Part shown: piece after piece, positions 8,333 to 18,759 of the stretch
Layout: the number at the start of each line of letters is the position of its first letter
Numbering within the stretch: position 1 is the stretch's first letter
Notes under the pieces: model-generated
Database searches by the model: none
Seen by the model: only the letters and a program-made list of their open reading frames with translations
Told to the model about the DNA's origin: nothing
Position numbers and translations under genes: made by a program
DNA from: Nitrospirota bacterium
Lineage (GTDB): Bacteria > JACPQY01
NCBI GenBank assembly: GCA_016190245.1
Contig: JACPQY010000021.1
Location: forward strand, 1-41,163
Direction of reading: 5' to 3'
DNA: 41,163 bases

Positions 8333-9351
8333 CTTGCAGGCTGCCCGGACGGTGTGCGCGAGGAGGACGCGGCGAGGGCGGCGGCGATCCGCTCGACCGT
8401 TCGCACGATTCGGAGCCCGAACCGGCCGTCGGAGACGGGCGCTGTCCGGCGTTCAACGCACTCCAGGAACACCGTGTCCTGCGCGCGCAGGGGTTCGACG
8501 AGATTGAGGCGGGGAATGAGGACGTCCCCCTCCCGCGTGAGATAGTGAAACTCCCCGAAGTTGCTGTAGCGCGGTTCGTGGACGATCCCCTTGTCGTAGA
8601 TCCGTATCGGTTCGGTCGTGCTCAGGTCGTTCCAGACGATCATCTTGTGGCTTCCCACCATCGTGATCTGCCGGACCTTGACGGGATCGATCCAACTGAC
8701 GTGGATGCTCGCGAGGACGTTGTTGGGATAGCGGAGCGTGATGAAGCTGACGTCGCCGAGGGGTCGCTGGAGGAAGAACCCGCTGGTGGCCGAGATCTCG
8801 ACCGGCTCCGAGTCGAGGAGGTAGGTGAGGATGGACACATCGTGGGTGGCTAGATCCCAAACGACGTCAACGTCGGGGCGGACGGGACCGAGGTTGAGCC
8901 GGGCCGAGTAGACATAGTGAAGGGTGCCGAGGAGCTTTTCGCGCACGTAGTCCCTCAGTTTTTGAATGCCCGTGTTGTACACGAAGGTGTGGCCTACCAT
9001 CAGGATCCGCCCACGCCGGGTTGCGAGGTCGGCCAACTCCTCCGCCTCCTGCGATTTCAGGGTCAAAGGTTTCTCGCAGAGGACGTCTTTGCCCGCCTCG
9101 ATCGCTTGCCGGACAAGAGCGTAGTGGCTGCCGGCGGGGGTGGCAATGGCGACGGCGTCCAACTCCTGCCGCGCGAGCAGCTCGTCCGGTTCGGTGGTGA
9201 CGGCGAGGGAGGGGAGGATGCGGCGGATTTCGTCCAGCCGCGCGGGTTGGGAGTCGCAGACGGCGACCAGGCGCGATTGAGGGAGCGTCTGGAAGTGGCG
9301 GAAGTGATTCGCTCCCCACTCGCCGTAGCCAATCAATCCGGTACGGATCAT
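8329..9351 (-). CDS. Gfo/Idh/MocA-family sugar oxidoreductase
   Basis: Starting at ATG 9351 the protein (340 aa) begins MIRTGLIGYGEWGANHFR, a Rossmann GxGxxG-type loop at the extreme N-terminus as in this family. The frame is open upstream, but those residues have no family character. CEKPLT at about residue 94-99 holds the conserved EKP lysine of NAD(P)-dependent sugar dehydrogenases, and VWDLATHDVSIL supplies the D-x3-H active-site pair. Members oxidise or epimerise sugars or nucleotide sugars; WlbA/WbpB-type UDP-sugar 3-dehydrogenases are the closest guess. Coupled to the downstream glycosyltransferase, it probably supplies an activated sugar for a surface glycan. It follows ahcY by 52 bases in the same direction. 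Confidence 0.85.
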   Translation of the reverse strand: MIRTGLIGYGEWGANHFRHFQTLPQSRLVAVCDSQPARLDEIRRILPSLAVTTEPDELLARQELDAVAIATPAGSHYALVRQAIEAGKDVLCEKPLTLKSQEAEELADLATRRGRILMVGHTFVYNTGIQKLRDYVREKLLGTLHYVYSARLNLGPVRPDVDVVWDLATHDVSILTYLLDSEPVEISATSGFFLQRPLGDVSFITLRYPNNVLASIHVSWIDPVKVRQITMVGSHKMIVWNDLSTTEPIRIYDKGIVHEPRYSNFGEFHYLTREGDVLIPRLNLVEPLRAQDTVFLECVERRTAPVSDGRFGLRIVRTVERIAAALAASSSRTPSGQPAR

Positions 9352-9403
9352 GGACGCGGGGGGGGCGCCGACAGGGGCCGGCGGATCGCGCGCCGGACGG
9401 GCG

Positions 9404-11819
<2,416 letters not shown>

Positions 11820-11834
11820 GGTCACCCTTCCTTA

Positions 11835-13109
11835 CTATACGGAGATCTGGTTGACAAGCCAGAGGGAGAGGCCCGGCCAGTAGGTGATGGCGACCAGGGC
11901 CAGGAGGAGCACGATGAGGAAGGGAAAGGAGGCGCGGTAGAGCTCGATGACCGGCCGCTGGAAGCGGAAACTGGAGATGAAAAGGTTCATGCCGACGGGC
12001 GGGGTCAGGTAGCCGATCTCAAGGTTGGTAAGGAAGATGATCCCGAGGTGAATGGGGTCAACATGGAAGTTACGGGCGATGGGGACGATGAGAGGGACGA
12101 CCACCACCGTGGCAGAGAAGATGTCCATGAGGCATCCCACGATGAGCAGGAAGATGTTGAGGGCGAGAAGGAACGTCAACTGGTCCGTGATGTAGGCATT
12201 GATCCAGTCGAAGATCTTGTCGGGCACTTGTTCGATGATGAGATAGTTGGTGAAGCCCAGCGCCATGCCGAGGATGATGAGGATGCCCCCCACGAGGAGC
12301 ATGCTCTCCTTCATGATGCGCGGCAGATCACGGAATCGGATTTCCCTGCGGATGAGGACCTCCACGACGAAGACGTAGAACGCCATGATGGCGGCGGCCT
12401 CGCCGGCGGTGAAGTAGCCGCCGTAGATACCACCCAGGATGAGAAGGGGGATCGGCATCTCCCACGCGCTCTCGACCATGGCCCGGCCCAGCGCGCGAAA
12501 GGTGACCGTTGTCGCGCCGATGCCGGACTTCCGGGCCACGTACATCGAGTAAAGGGAAAGGAAAGCTACGATGACGATGCCAGGGACGATACCCGCGATG
12601 AAGAGTTTGCTCACGTCCGTTTCCGCGACGATGCCATAAATAATGAGGGCTAGGCTGGGCGGAAAGAGGAGACCGACACTGCCGCAGCTCGTGACGAGTC
12701 CCAGCGCGAAGCGCTCCGAATACTTCCGCTTGAGGAGGGCGGGCATGAGAAGCCCGCCCAAGGCGATGATGGTGACGCCCGAAGCGCCCGTGAGGGCCGT
12801 GAAGACGGCGCAGACGGCCACGGTGACGACGGACAGGCCGCCAGGCAGCCAACCTAGGGATGCCGTGGCGAGATTGACCATGCGTTCCGGCGCCTTGCTC
12901 TCGGCGAGGATGTACCCGGCGAAGGTGAAGAGCGGTATGGCGATGAGGGAGGGGGCGCTCGCGATTCGGTAGGCCTCGGCGATGAGGGAGGAGAGGGGCA
13001 CATCGGCGCCGTACGAATAGCCGATCAGTGCCGCGCTGCCCATTACGGTGAAGAGCGGACCCCCGAAAGAGGCGTAGAGCAGGAGCAGAAGGATCAGCAG
13101 GAGGACCAC
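11835..13109 (-). CDS. dctM: TRAP transporter large permease (DctM/SiaM type)
   Basis: A 424-residue, almost entirely hydrophobic protein with about a dozen membrane spans, the size and composition of the large TRAP membrane subunit. Family features include an early PLFTFAGYILAES segment, the ALTGASGVTIIALGGLLMP stretch and SCGSVGLLFPPSLALIIYG. It forms the sodium-driven translocation path and works with DctQ and the periplasmic DctP. The start codon is GTG with AGGGGAAAGG upstream; dctQ ends 18 bases before it. The last codons lie 15 bases before metK. Confidence 0.93.
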   Translation of the reverse strand: MVLLLILLLLLYASFGGPLFTVMGSAALIGYSYGADVPLSSLIAEAYRIASAPSLIAIPLFTFAGYILAESKAPERMVNLATASLGWLPGGLSVVTVAVCAVFTALTGASGVTIIALGGLLMPALLKRKYSERFALGLVTSCGSVGLLFPPSLALIIYGIVAETDVSKLFIAGIVPGIVIVAFLSLYSMYVARKSGIGATTVTFRALGRAMVESAWEMPIPLLILGGIYGGYFTAGEAAAIMAFYVFVVEVLIRREIRFRDLPRIMKESMLLVGGILIILGMALGFTNYLIIEQVPDKIFDWINAYITDQLTFLLALNIFLLIVGCLMDIFSATVVVVPLIVPIARNFHVDPIHLGIIFLTNLEIGYLTPPVGMNLFISSFRFQRPVIELYRASFPFLIVLLLALVAITYWPGLSLWLVNQISV

Positions 13110-13127
13110 GAGAGCGGTGCCTTTCCC

Positions 13128-13667
13128 CTACGGCCTCGGCGCCCGGCCGAAGAGGCCGTTAAGCCCCTTTATGGTGAACTTGAAGATGGTGACGCCAAAC
13201 GCCACCGGGAAGATCAACTCCAGAACCCACGTGCTGATGTGCAGCGCGTAGTTCATCTCGGCGAACTCGCGCTCGATTCGGACGAAGTCGTAGGCGCTCC
13301 GAAAGATGATGACACAGATGCCCGCGGCCACAAGGCTGACCGCTCCCTCGACCCGGCCCTTGAGATGATCCGGGAGGCGCAGCGACAGGATGTCGATCTT
13401 GATGTGTTTGCCATCGGTGGTGGCGAGCGACGCGGCGAGAAACCCTGTCCATAGGACGCAATGCCGGAGGAAATCATCCGCCCAGTGGAAACCTTTGGAG
13501 AAGACGTTGCGCGAGACGACCTGCCAGAACGAGAGGAAAACCATGATGAGAAGCAGCGTGAAGACCAGCGCGCTCTCGGCCTTGCAGATCACCGAGTTGA
13601 GCGCGTTGAGCAATCTCAACACGGGGGAGAGAATCACCGAGTTGAGCGCATTCAAGAATCGGAGCAC
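13128..13667 (-). CDS. dctQ: TRAP transporter small permease (DctQ type)
   Basis: Four hydrophobic segments are visible (ALVFTLLLIMVFLSFWQVVS; HCVLWTGFLAASLA; GAVSLVAAGICVIIF; VLELIFPVAFGVTIF), and FWQVVSRNVF with WADDFLRH is typical of DctQ. The gene begins inside a 45-base tandem duplication that presents two GTG starts: 13667 (179 aa), 14 bases after the dctP stop, and 13622 (164 aa). The shorter form puts the first membrane span at the usual distance from the N-terminus; the longer one better fits the operon spacing. It sits between dctP and dctM. Confidence 0.88.
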   Translation of the reverse strand: MLRFLNALNSVILSPVLRLLNALNSVICKAESALVFTLLLIMVFLSFWQVVSRNVFSKGFHWADDFLRHCVLWTGFLAASLATTDGKHIKIDILSLRLPDHLKGRVEGAVSLVAAGICVIIFRSAYDFVRIEREFAEMNYALHISTWVLELIFPVAFGVTIFKFTIKGLNGLFGRAPRP

Positions 13668-13680
13668 GGGGGAGTGGAGC
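13591..13680 (-). repeat. 45-bp imperfect tandem duplication at the dctQ start
   Basis: Positions 13591-13635 and 13636-13680 are two 45-base copies encoding SPVLRLLNALNSVI(C) and SPVLRFLNALNSVIL. Each contains its own GTG. Differences are partly synonymous (AATGCG versus AACGCG). The duplication creates two possible translation starts for dctQ and occupies the dctP-dctQ junction. Confidence 0.8.
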
Positions 13681-13681
13681 C

Positions 13682-14812
13682 TCAGGGGTGTTTTGCGCGA
13701 TATTCCTCGAGTTTGTGCTGCACGAGGTCCAGCAGGGACTTGGGGTACAGGACGCCGACGAGTTTCTGGTGGACCGTGTCCATCTTCGCCTTGAACTCGT
13801 CGAACCCCGCCGGATCGAATTTCGTGAAGCGGATGCCGCGTTTTTGCAGCCCGCGCAGAGCCACTTCGTTGTCCTCCGCAACCTGCTCGGTGAGGCGGCC
13901 GATGAGGTCGTTGGTTCGCTGGATAATGACGGCACGGTCTGCCGCTGAGATCGCGTCCCACGCCTTCTGGCTAACGACGAACCCGCTGAACGCCATCGTG
14001 AGGGGCGTATCCACGATGTACTTGGCGTGGGAGTACCACTGGAGGGCGATCACGCCCAAGGGACTGTTGTAGAACGCGTTGACCATGCCGGTCTGAAGCG
14101 CGGGGAGGACCTCGATGATCGAGAGGGAGACGGGTGTGACGACGCCCAGTTCCTTATAGATCACCTCGGCCAGCGGGTCACCCGCCCAAACCCATGCCTT
14201 TTCACCCGCGATGTCGGACAGGCGGCTGACCGGCTTCTGGGTGAAGATGTAGATGCCGCCGTAGGGGGCGAGGCCCAGGAGGACGGCACCCTTTTTCTCG
14301 AAGGTTGTCTTGAAGGTCGAGTACATCTCGTGGCCGATGTACTCCGCTTCGCGATATTCCCGAATGAGGAGAGGCAGCTCCAGGACTCGGACTTCCGGGG
14401 AAAGGGCGCCGAGGCCCATGCCCGTGAGTCCGGCCGCCTCGACCTGGCCCAGGCGAAGTTTTCGGACTACGTCCACCTCATCGCCCATCTGGCCGCCGGC
14501 ATAGAGGGTGATTTTCACCCGGCCCTGCGTGTCCTGTTCGATTCTTGTCGCGGCCTCTTTGACGAAATCGGTCCACGTGGTTCCCTCCGGGGGGATGATG
14601 GCAAGCTTGAGGTTGATGGCTCGGGCCGCGCCGGGGGATGCCAGAGCCAGAAGGACGGCCGGGAAAAAGACCCATGCCGCCCGCCACAAGCGAAGGCGCG
14701 ACGTGGTGGGGTCGCCTCGGTCCCGGCGGGCGAGCGGGCCGCGGCCCCGTGCCCCGCGTCGTCGCCCGGATCTTGAGAGGGACTCCTGCGACGCGGGGTT
14801 AGAAGAACTCAT
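13682..14812 (-). CDS. dctP: TRAP transporter substrate-binding protein (DctP family)
   Basis: A periplasmic binding protein of about 376 aa with a late hydrophobic signal (WVFFPAVLLALASPGAARA, predicted cut after ARA) and a DctP fold: LKLAIIPPEGTTWTDF, YAGGQMGDEVDVVRKLRLG, EVLPALQTGMVNAFYNSP. In most DctP proteins a conserved Arg in the K-x-R-V segment after the hinge binds the substrate carboxylate; here that segment reads GEKAWVWAG, with no Arg. This resembles the P-components paired with TRAP T-components, thought to take hydrophobic ligands. The start is uncertain: ATG 14812 overlaps the upstream T-component by 14 bases and leaves a long basic N-region; TTG 14689 is an alternative. Confidence 0.88.
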   Translation of the reverse strand: MSSSNPASQESLSRSGRRRGARGRGPLARRDRGDPTTSRLRLWRAAWVFFPAVLLALASPGAARAINLKLAIIPPEGTTWTDFVKEAATRIEQDTQGRVKITLYAGGQMGDEVDVVRKLRLGQVEAAGLTGMGLGALSPEVRVLELPLLIREYREAEYIGHEMYSTFKTTFEKKGAVLLGLAPYGGIYIFTQKPVSRLSDIAGEKAWVWAGDPLAEVIYKELGVVTPVSLSIIEVLPALQTGMVNAFYNSPLGVIALQWYSHAKYIVDTPLTMAFSGFVVSQKAWDAISAADRAVIIQRTNDLIGRLTEQVAEDNEVALRGLQKRGIRFTKFDPAGFDEFKAKMDTVHQKLVGVLYPKSLLDLVQHKLEEYRAKHP

Positions 14813-15698
14813 CCTTGCGCGCGAGGAGTCTCTTCGCCTTGAGTTTGGCAATCTCGTTGGCGAGGCGCAGATCGGCAGGAGCGGCCTCGGGTGGGGTTTC
14901 GATCACCTCGGTCAAGGTGCGAACGAACAGATCCTCATCTTTGATCAGGGTGGCCAGATGCTCCGCGTAGAGCACCTTGGCGAGCAGGAGCTTGCCGTCC
15001 GTCACTTTGAAGGCCTTCTCGAACCAATCCTTGCTTTTGTCCACCCCCCCCCCGGCGATCGAGGGGAGCCCGGCATTGTACACGCCGAAGAAAATCAGGC
15101 CGCCGCCGTAGAAATAGGTCTGATCGAGTTCAACGACCTTCGTCATGAGAGAAAGAACCTTGGGGATGTCGAAGAGGGCGAGGGGATCCCGTTTGTTCAA
15201 ATTGAGCCAGCCGCCCCAGCAGTTGCCGGTCCAGAAGAGGCGATCGACAACGTCCTTATCCTTGATGGCCTCCACGCCTTTCTCGAGGTGTTGAGCCGAG
15301 AGCTCGACGGCCCCCGCCAGATCCTTGGGCTTTTGTCCGGCGGCGGCGATCACGGCCTTGCGGAAGGGGCGATAGAGCCAGAGCGAGCGCAGGCCGAAGG
15401 TTCTCCCGCGGTCGTACATGAGGATGGCCCGCTCGGGATCCTCTTCTTCGACAAAACCCATGGCGTAGCTGCAGTAGGTCTGGGCGAGGAGCATCATGAG
15501 GTCGCCGTTGTCAGCGAACCTGTCGGCCAGCGTTTCGAAGAGCAGGATGTTGCCCGGGGCTCCGTATTTCAGGAGCATGGGATCGGCCGTGCGTTGGGCC
15601 ACGGCGCTGGCGGACTTCAAGTTGTTGACGAGGATGCCGGCGCAACCGGTCGAGCCGAGGAGAAGACACAGTGAGAGAGCAGCGGTTTGTGGTTTCAT
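14799..15698 (-). CDS. TRAP transporter T-component lipoprotein (TatT family)
   Basis: Start ATG 15698 gives 299 residues with a lipoprotein signal (LSLCLLLGSTGCAG). The rest is helical TPR-like sequence: MLLKYGAPGNILLFETLADR, LLAQTYCSYAMGF, WLNLNKRDPLALFDIPKV, FGVYNAGLPSIAGGG, FKVTDGKLLLAKVLYAEHLA. These match the TatT family known from Treponema pallidum Tp0956, a periplasmic TPR protein that trimerises and binds the TRAP P-component. It is the first gene of the TRAP operon and overlaps dctP by 14 bases. With the promoter at 15709-15736 the mRNA leader would be only a few bases long. Role inferred from family and context: delivery of ligand to or from DctP. Confidence 0.88.
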   Translation of the reverse strand: MKPQTAALSLCLLLGSTGCAGILVNNLKSASAVAQRTADPMLLKYGAPGNILLFETLADRFADNGDLMMLLAQTYCSYAMGFVEEEDPERAILMYDRGRTFGLRSLWLYRPFRKAVIAAAGQKPKDLAGAVELSAQHLEKGVEAIKDKDVVDRLFWTGNCWGGWLNLNKRDPLALFDIPKVLSLMTKVVELDQTYFYGGGLIFFGVYNAGLPSIAGGGVDKSKDWFEKAFKVTDGKLLLAKVLYAEHLATLIKDEDLFVRTLTEVIETPPEAAPADLRLANEIAKLKAKRLLARKDEFF

Positions 15699-15708
15699 GA
15701 TCGCGCCT

Positions 15709-15736
15709 ATTCTACCGGGCACCCCCCTCATGTCAA
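15709..15736 (-). promoter_or_regulatory. Sigma70-type promoter of the TRAP operon
   Basis: On the minus strand TTGACA (15736-15731) is followed after 16 bases by TAGAAT (15714-15709), a perfect -35 and a one-mismatch -10. Predicted initiation at about 15702 lies four bases before the ATG, so the message would be nearly leaderless. It is the clearest promoter in the window. Confidence 0.65.
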
Positions 15737-15742
15737 GGCAAA

Positions 15743-15758
15743 CGTGACGAAAATCACA
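15743..15758 (-). promoter_or_regulatory. CRP/FNR-type palindrome upstream of the TRAP promoter
   Basis: The minus strand reads TGTGATTTTCGTCACG, that is TGTGA-N6-TCACG, one base from the CRP consensus TGTGA-N6-TCACA. It lies seven bases upstream of the -35 box, centred at about -48 from the predicted start. That suits activation by a CRP-family regulator, though not at a classical -41.5 or -61.5 spacing. No regulator gene is in the window. Confidence 0.5.
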
Positions 15759-15780
15759 GTGGGCGGCACGTCCTTTCGTG

Positions 15781-16590
15781 CTATTCGCCCTTGAAGGCGG
15801 GCCGTCGCTTTTCCAGGAACGCTTTGCGGCCTTCCTCGAGGTCGCGAGTCCCGGAGAGGACGGCGGCCTGAGTGAATTCATAGTCCAGGCCGTGGTACAG
15901 GGGTGTTTGTTCGGCCCATCGGAGGGCCTGCTTGAGGGCTCTGAGGGCGAGGGGCGCGCGTTCGAGGATCTGGGCTGCCCAGGCGCGCGCAGCCGGCAGA
16001 GGATCCGGGTCCTGCGTAAGGCGGTGGACGAGGCCGATGGACAAGGCCGTGGCCGCGTCCACGGGTTCGCCCGTGAACAGGAGTTCGCGAGCGCGGGCGC
16101 TTCCGATCAGCCGCGAAAGCCTCTGCGTACCCCCGGCCGACGGGATGGCCCCGATCTTTCCCTCCGGGAAGCCAAGACGGGCCGTGGTGGAGGCGATCCG
16201 CAGATCGCAACAGAGGGCCAGTTCGCATCCGCCGCCGAGGACCTGACCGGCCAGGGCCGCCACCACAGGCGTGGGGAACGTCTCGACGGCTTCGAAGAGG
16301 CGGCGGCTCTTTTCCAAGTGGCGCGAACGGTCGAAGGGGCTCGAGGACCGGCTGCGCTGGCGCTCCTCGGCACGTTCCTTCAGGTCCGCGCCGACGCAGA
16401 AGGCCTTCTCGTTGCCGGCGAGGATCAAGCACCGCAGTTCGCTCGCGCCGGAGAGCATTCCGAGCAACTCCTGGAGTTCCGCGATCATCTGGAAGCTGAG
16501 GGCGTTGAGCCGCTCGGGGCGGTTGAGGCGGACGACCGCCAGACCCGGATCGCGCTCGACGAGCAGCGTCGCGTACGCCATCGCGGCCAT
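15781..16590 (-). CDS. Enoyl-CoA hydratase/isomerase (crotonase family)
   Basis: A 269-residue crotonase. CVGADLKE and the glycine-rich GQVLGGGCELALCCD form the oxyanion hole, and both hydratase glutamates are present: FPEGKIGAIPSAGGTQRL and the Glu of ARELLFTGE. It is therefore likely an active enoyl-CoA hydratase adding water to a 2-enoyl-CoA in the cytoplasm. The ATG overlaps the stop of the upstream SDR by one base (TGATG), so the two are coupled and would catalyse successive hydration and oxidation steps. A second in-frame ATG lies nine bases further in. It is the last gene of the acyl-CoA cluster before the TRAP promoter. Confidence 0.9.
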   Translation of the reverse strand: MAAMAYATLLVERDPGLAVVRLNRPERLNALSFQMIAELQELLGMLSGASELRCLILAGNEKAFCVGADLKERAEERQRSRSSSPFDRSRHLEKSRRLFEAVETFPTPVVAALAGQVLGGGCELALCCDLRIASTTARLGFPEGKIGAIPSAGGTQRLSRLIGSARARELLFTGEPVDAATALSIGLVHRLTQDPDPLPAARAWAAQILERAPLALRALKQALRWAEQTPLYHGLDYEFTQAAVLSGTRDLEEGRKAFLEKRRPAFKGE

Positions 16591-17375
16591 CAGACCATGG
16601 AGTAGCCGCCGCTCACACTCAGGGTCTGCCCGGTGATGAACGAGGCCCGGTCTGAGGCGAGGAAACAGACGGCGGATGCCACGTCCTCCACCTCCCCGAA
16701 GCGCCCGATCGGATATCGTTTGAGGACCTTTTTCTGCCGCTCCTCGAAGGCCGCCTCGCCCATCTGCTGCTTCATCCGGGCGTAGAGCTCCTGGATGTGG
16801 TCCGTCATGGTCGCGCCGGGGGAGACGCAATTGACGTGGATGCCGTGGCGGCCCACCTCGCGCGCGAGGGCCTTGGTGAAGCCGATGATGCCGGCCTTCG
16901 CGGCGGAGTAGACGACCAGGCCCGGCTCGCCGACCCGGCCTGCGTCTGAGACAATGCTGATGATCCTCCCGAAGCCACGCTCGATCATGCGGGGCAGGGC
17001 GGCACGTGTGGAGTGGAGCGTGCCGTAGAGGCAAACGCCGAGCACGCGGTTCCAGTCGGAGGACTGCGATTTTGCGAACGGGCCGCTGTCGCCGATGCCG
17101 GCGCAGTTCACGAGGATATCGAGGGGCGGAAGCCGCTCGTTGAGCGTCTTGAACATGGCGCTGACCTGCGTCTCTTCGGAGACGTCGGCGCAGAGCGCCA
17201 AGGAGCCTCGCCCGAGGCCCGACACCTCGGCGGACACGGTGTGCGCCGCCTCCCCACGGAGATCGTTAATCGCCACATGGCATCCTTCCCGGGCGAGGGC
17301 AAGAGCGATGCCTCGCCCCATGCCCTGTCCCGCGCCGGTCACAAGCGCCACGCGATCTTTGAGACCGAGGTCCAT
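16590..17375 (-). CDS. SDR-family 3-hydroxyacyl-CoA dehydrogenase or ketoreductase (FabG-like)
   Basis: A 261-residue classical short-chain dehydrogenase starting MDLGLKDRVALVTGAGQGMG; an ATG at 17399 in frame would add eight residues with no family character. The cofactor loop TGAGQGMGRG, the structural NCAG and the catalytic Ser...YSAAK (SIVSD...VVYSAAKAG) are all present, and the C-terminal VCFLASDRASFITGQTL is typical. It oxidises or reduces a hydroxyl on a CoA ester using NAD(P). Coupling to the downstream enoyl-CoA hydratase and proximity to four acyl-CoA dehydrogenases point to the 3-hydroxyacyl-CoA oxidation step. Substrate specificity is not readable. Confidence 0.9.
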   Translation of the reverse strand: MDLGLKDRVALVTGAGQGMGRGIALALAREGCHVAINDLRGEAAHTVSAEVSGLGRGSLALCADVSEETQVSAMFKTLNERLPPLDILVNCAGIGDSGPFAKSQSSDWNRVLGVCLYGTLHSTRAALPRMIERGFGRIISIVSDAGRVGEPGLVVYSAAKAGIIGFTKALAREVGRHGIHVNCVSPGATMTDHIQELYARMKQQMGEAAFEERQKKVLKRYPIGRFGEVEDVASAVCFLASDRASFITGQTLSVSGGYSMV

Positions 17376-17379
17376 GCTA

Positions 17380-17468
17380 GTGAGCCGCGAGTCCGCCATC
17401 GGGCGGAGAGCCGTGAGCCGAAAGCGGGGGATGGCGGAAGGACAAAGGCGAAGGGCAAAAGGCGAGTT
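17380..17468 (-). repeat. Degenerate heptad-repeat gap upstream of the SDR gene
   Basis: The gap between the SDR and the upstream dehydrogenase is built of similar seven-base words. From 17434 they are GCGGAAG, GACAAAG, GCGAAGG, GCAAAAG, then GCG; GTGAGCC occurs at 17380 and 17413. The phase is continuous from 17413 to about 17465 and less regular before that. No promoter stands out. Confidence 0.5.
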
Positions 17469-17477
17469 GCCGCACCA

Positions 17478-18542
17478 TCACAGCGTTGCCGCGACACGGT
17501 CCAGCATGTCGGCGCCGGCGCCTTTGTTGATCATCCAACCCTTCGCGCGCCGGTAATACAGTTGAAGGTTCGTCTCGGCCATCACGCCGTAGCCGGCGAG
17601 GACTTGGTGGGCGTTCTTCGTGGCCGTGTAGGCGGTCGCGTTGGCCCAGAACTTGGCCATCGCGGCAAGGCGCGGTGCGGCTCGCCCCGTCGAGATCGCC
17701 CAAGAGGCCTCGTAGACGAGCAGGCGGAGCCCCTCGATCTTGACGCGGATGTCGGCCACGAGATGCTGCACGGCTTGGAAGCTCCCGATGGGTCGGCCGA
17801 ACTGTTCGCGCTGTTTGGCGTGCTCGACGGCGAACTCCAAGGCCCTCTCGGACATGCCCAGGAGATAGGCAGCGGCGAGGACGGACGCCCTGGTTTGGAC
17901 CAACTCCCAAGCATGGGCGGGCAGGATGTGGATGTTCTCCTTCCCGAGGGGGCAGTCCTTGAGCCTGACATGATAGAGGCGTTCCCCGCTCGTCACCTCC
18001 ACGGGCTCGGCCCGGAGGCCCTTGGACTGCGACGGGATCAAGAGCAGGCGCGGTGAACCTCGACCTTCCGCGATGGCGAGGAGGAGATCGCTCCCGGCTG
18101 CATAGGGGACGAAGCGAAGCGATCCTGTCACGCGGCCGGGCGTTGCACGCAGCCTGAGCGCCCCCACATGCAGCGTGAGTGTGCAGAGTGTGTCTCCTCT
18201 CGCGAGCCTGGAGAGGAGCTTGTTCCAGCCACCTGAGGCGGGAAGTTCTCGGAGCAGAAGACCTGCCACGACGGTTTCCAGGATCGGGCCATGGGGCAGG
18301 TGATGGCCCATCTGATGGAAGAGGATCGTGAGGTAGTCGAAGGGTTGGCCCAGCCCGCCGGCTTTCTCGGGGAGTGCGATCCCCAGCCAGCCCATGTCGG
18401 CCATCTTCTTGATCGTCTCGCGGGAAAAGCCGAGCGGCTCACCTTCCCAGCGCCGAACGTGCGCCGGCGTGCACTCCGCGGCGAGAAATTCCCTCACGCT
18501 CCGGGCGAAGATCTCTTCCTCCTCGGTCCAGCGCAGGTTCAC
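17478..18542 (-). CDS. Acyl-CoA dehydrogenase-like subunit lacking catalytic Glu (probable partner subunit)
   Basis: The 354 residues have the ACAD helical N-domain (WTEEEEIFARSVREFLA), a shortened middle beta domain without the TEP-x-AGSD FAD-binding loop, and a C-domain with KQREQFGRPIGSFQAVQH. At the usual catalytic position the sequence runs ETNLQLYYRRAKGWMINKGA, with neither the EGT motif nor its Glu. This is the pattern of the second subunit in alpha2-beta2 ACADs such as FadE28/FadE29 of mycobacterial steroid degradation. The neighbour at 18760-19938 has the complementary features, so the two probably form one enzyme. The start is GTG 18542, inside one arm of an inverted repeat. Confidence 0.85.
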   Translation of the reverse strand: MNLRWTEEEEIFARSVREFLAAECTPAHVRRWEGEPLGFSRETIKKMADMGWLGIALPEKAGGLGQPFDYLTILFHQMGHHLPHGPILETVVAGLLLRELPASGGWNKLLSRLARGDTLCTLTLHVGALRLRATPGRVTGSLRFVPYAAGSDLLLAIAEGRGSPRLLLIPSQSKGLRAEPVEVTSGERLYHVRLKDCPLGKENIHILPAHAWELVQTRASVLAAAYLLGMSERALEFAVEHAKQREQFGRPIGSFQAVQHLVADIRVKIEGLRLLVYEASWAISTGRAAPRLAAMAKFWANATAYTATKNAHQVLAGYGVMAETNLQLYYRRAKGWMINKGAGADMLDRVAATL

Positions 18543-18757
18543 CCCGCACCTATCCTTGCCCGAAAATGCACGCCGCCGGCGCCGCAGAGCGGTCGCAAGA
18601 TGATAGTGACACGACGAGGAGAACCACCCGGCTCCTTCACCCGGTCGCGTTTTCGGTTCTGAAGAGCGAGGTGCGGGCGTGAACGAGAATGACGCCTATG
18701 ATCGATGTCGGCCATCATGACGGAGGATGCGACGGCAAGGATGGGTGCGGGGTTCAC
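18537..18757. repeat. Inverted repeat bracketing the gap between two dehydrogenase genes
   Basis: A 24-base arm at 18537-18560 (core CACCCCGCACC, then ATCCTTGCC) is repeated inverted at 18734-18757 (GGCAAGGAT, then GGTGCGGGGTTCAC) with three mismatches. The arms enclose about 173 bases without a gene. The left arm includes the GTG start of the downstream dehydrogenase. The 14-mer GGTGCGGGGTTCAC recurs at 30613-30626. Confidence 0.7.
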
Positions 18758-18759
18758 GG

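Noticed and set aside
11820-11834. SAM or SAH riboswitch for metK/ahcY
   Set aside because: Only 15 bases separate dctM from metK, and metK overlaps ahcY, so there is no leader to hold one.
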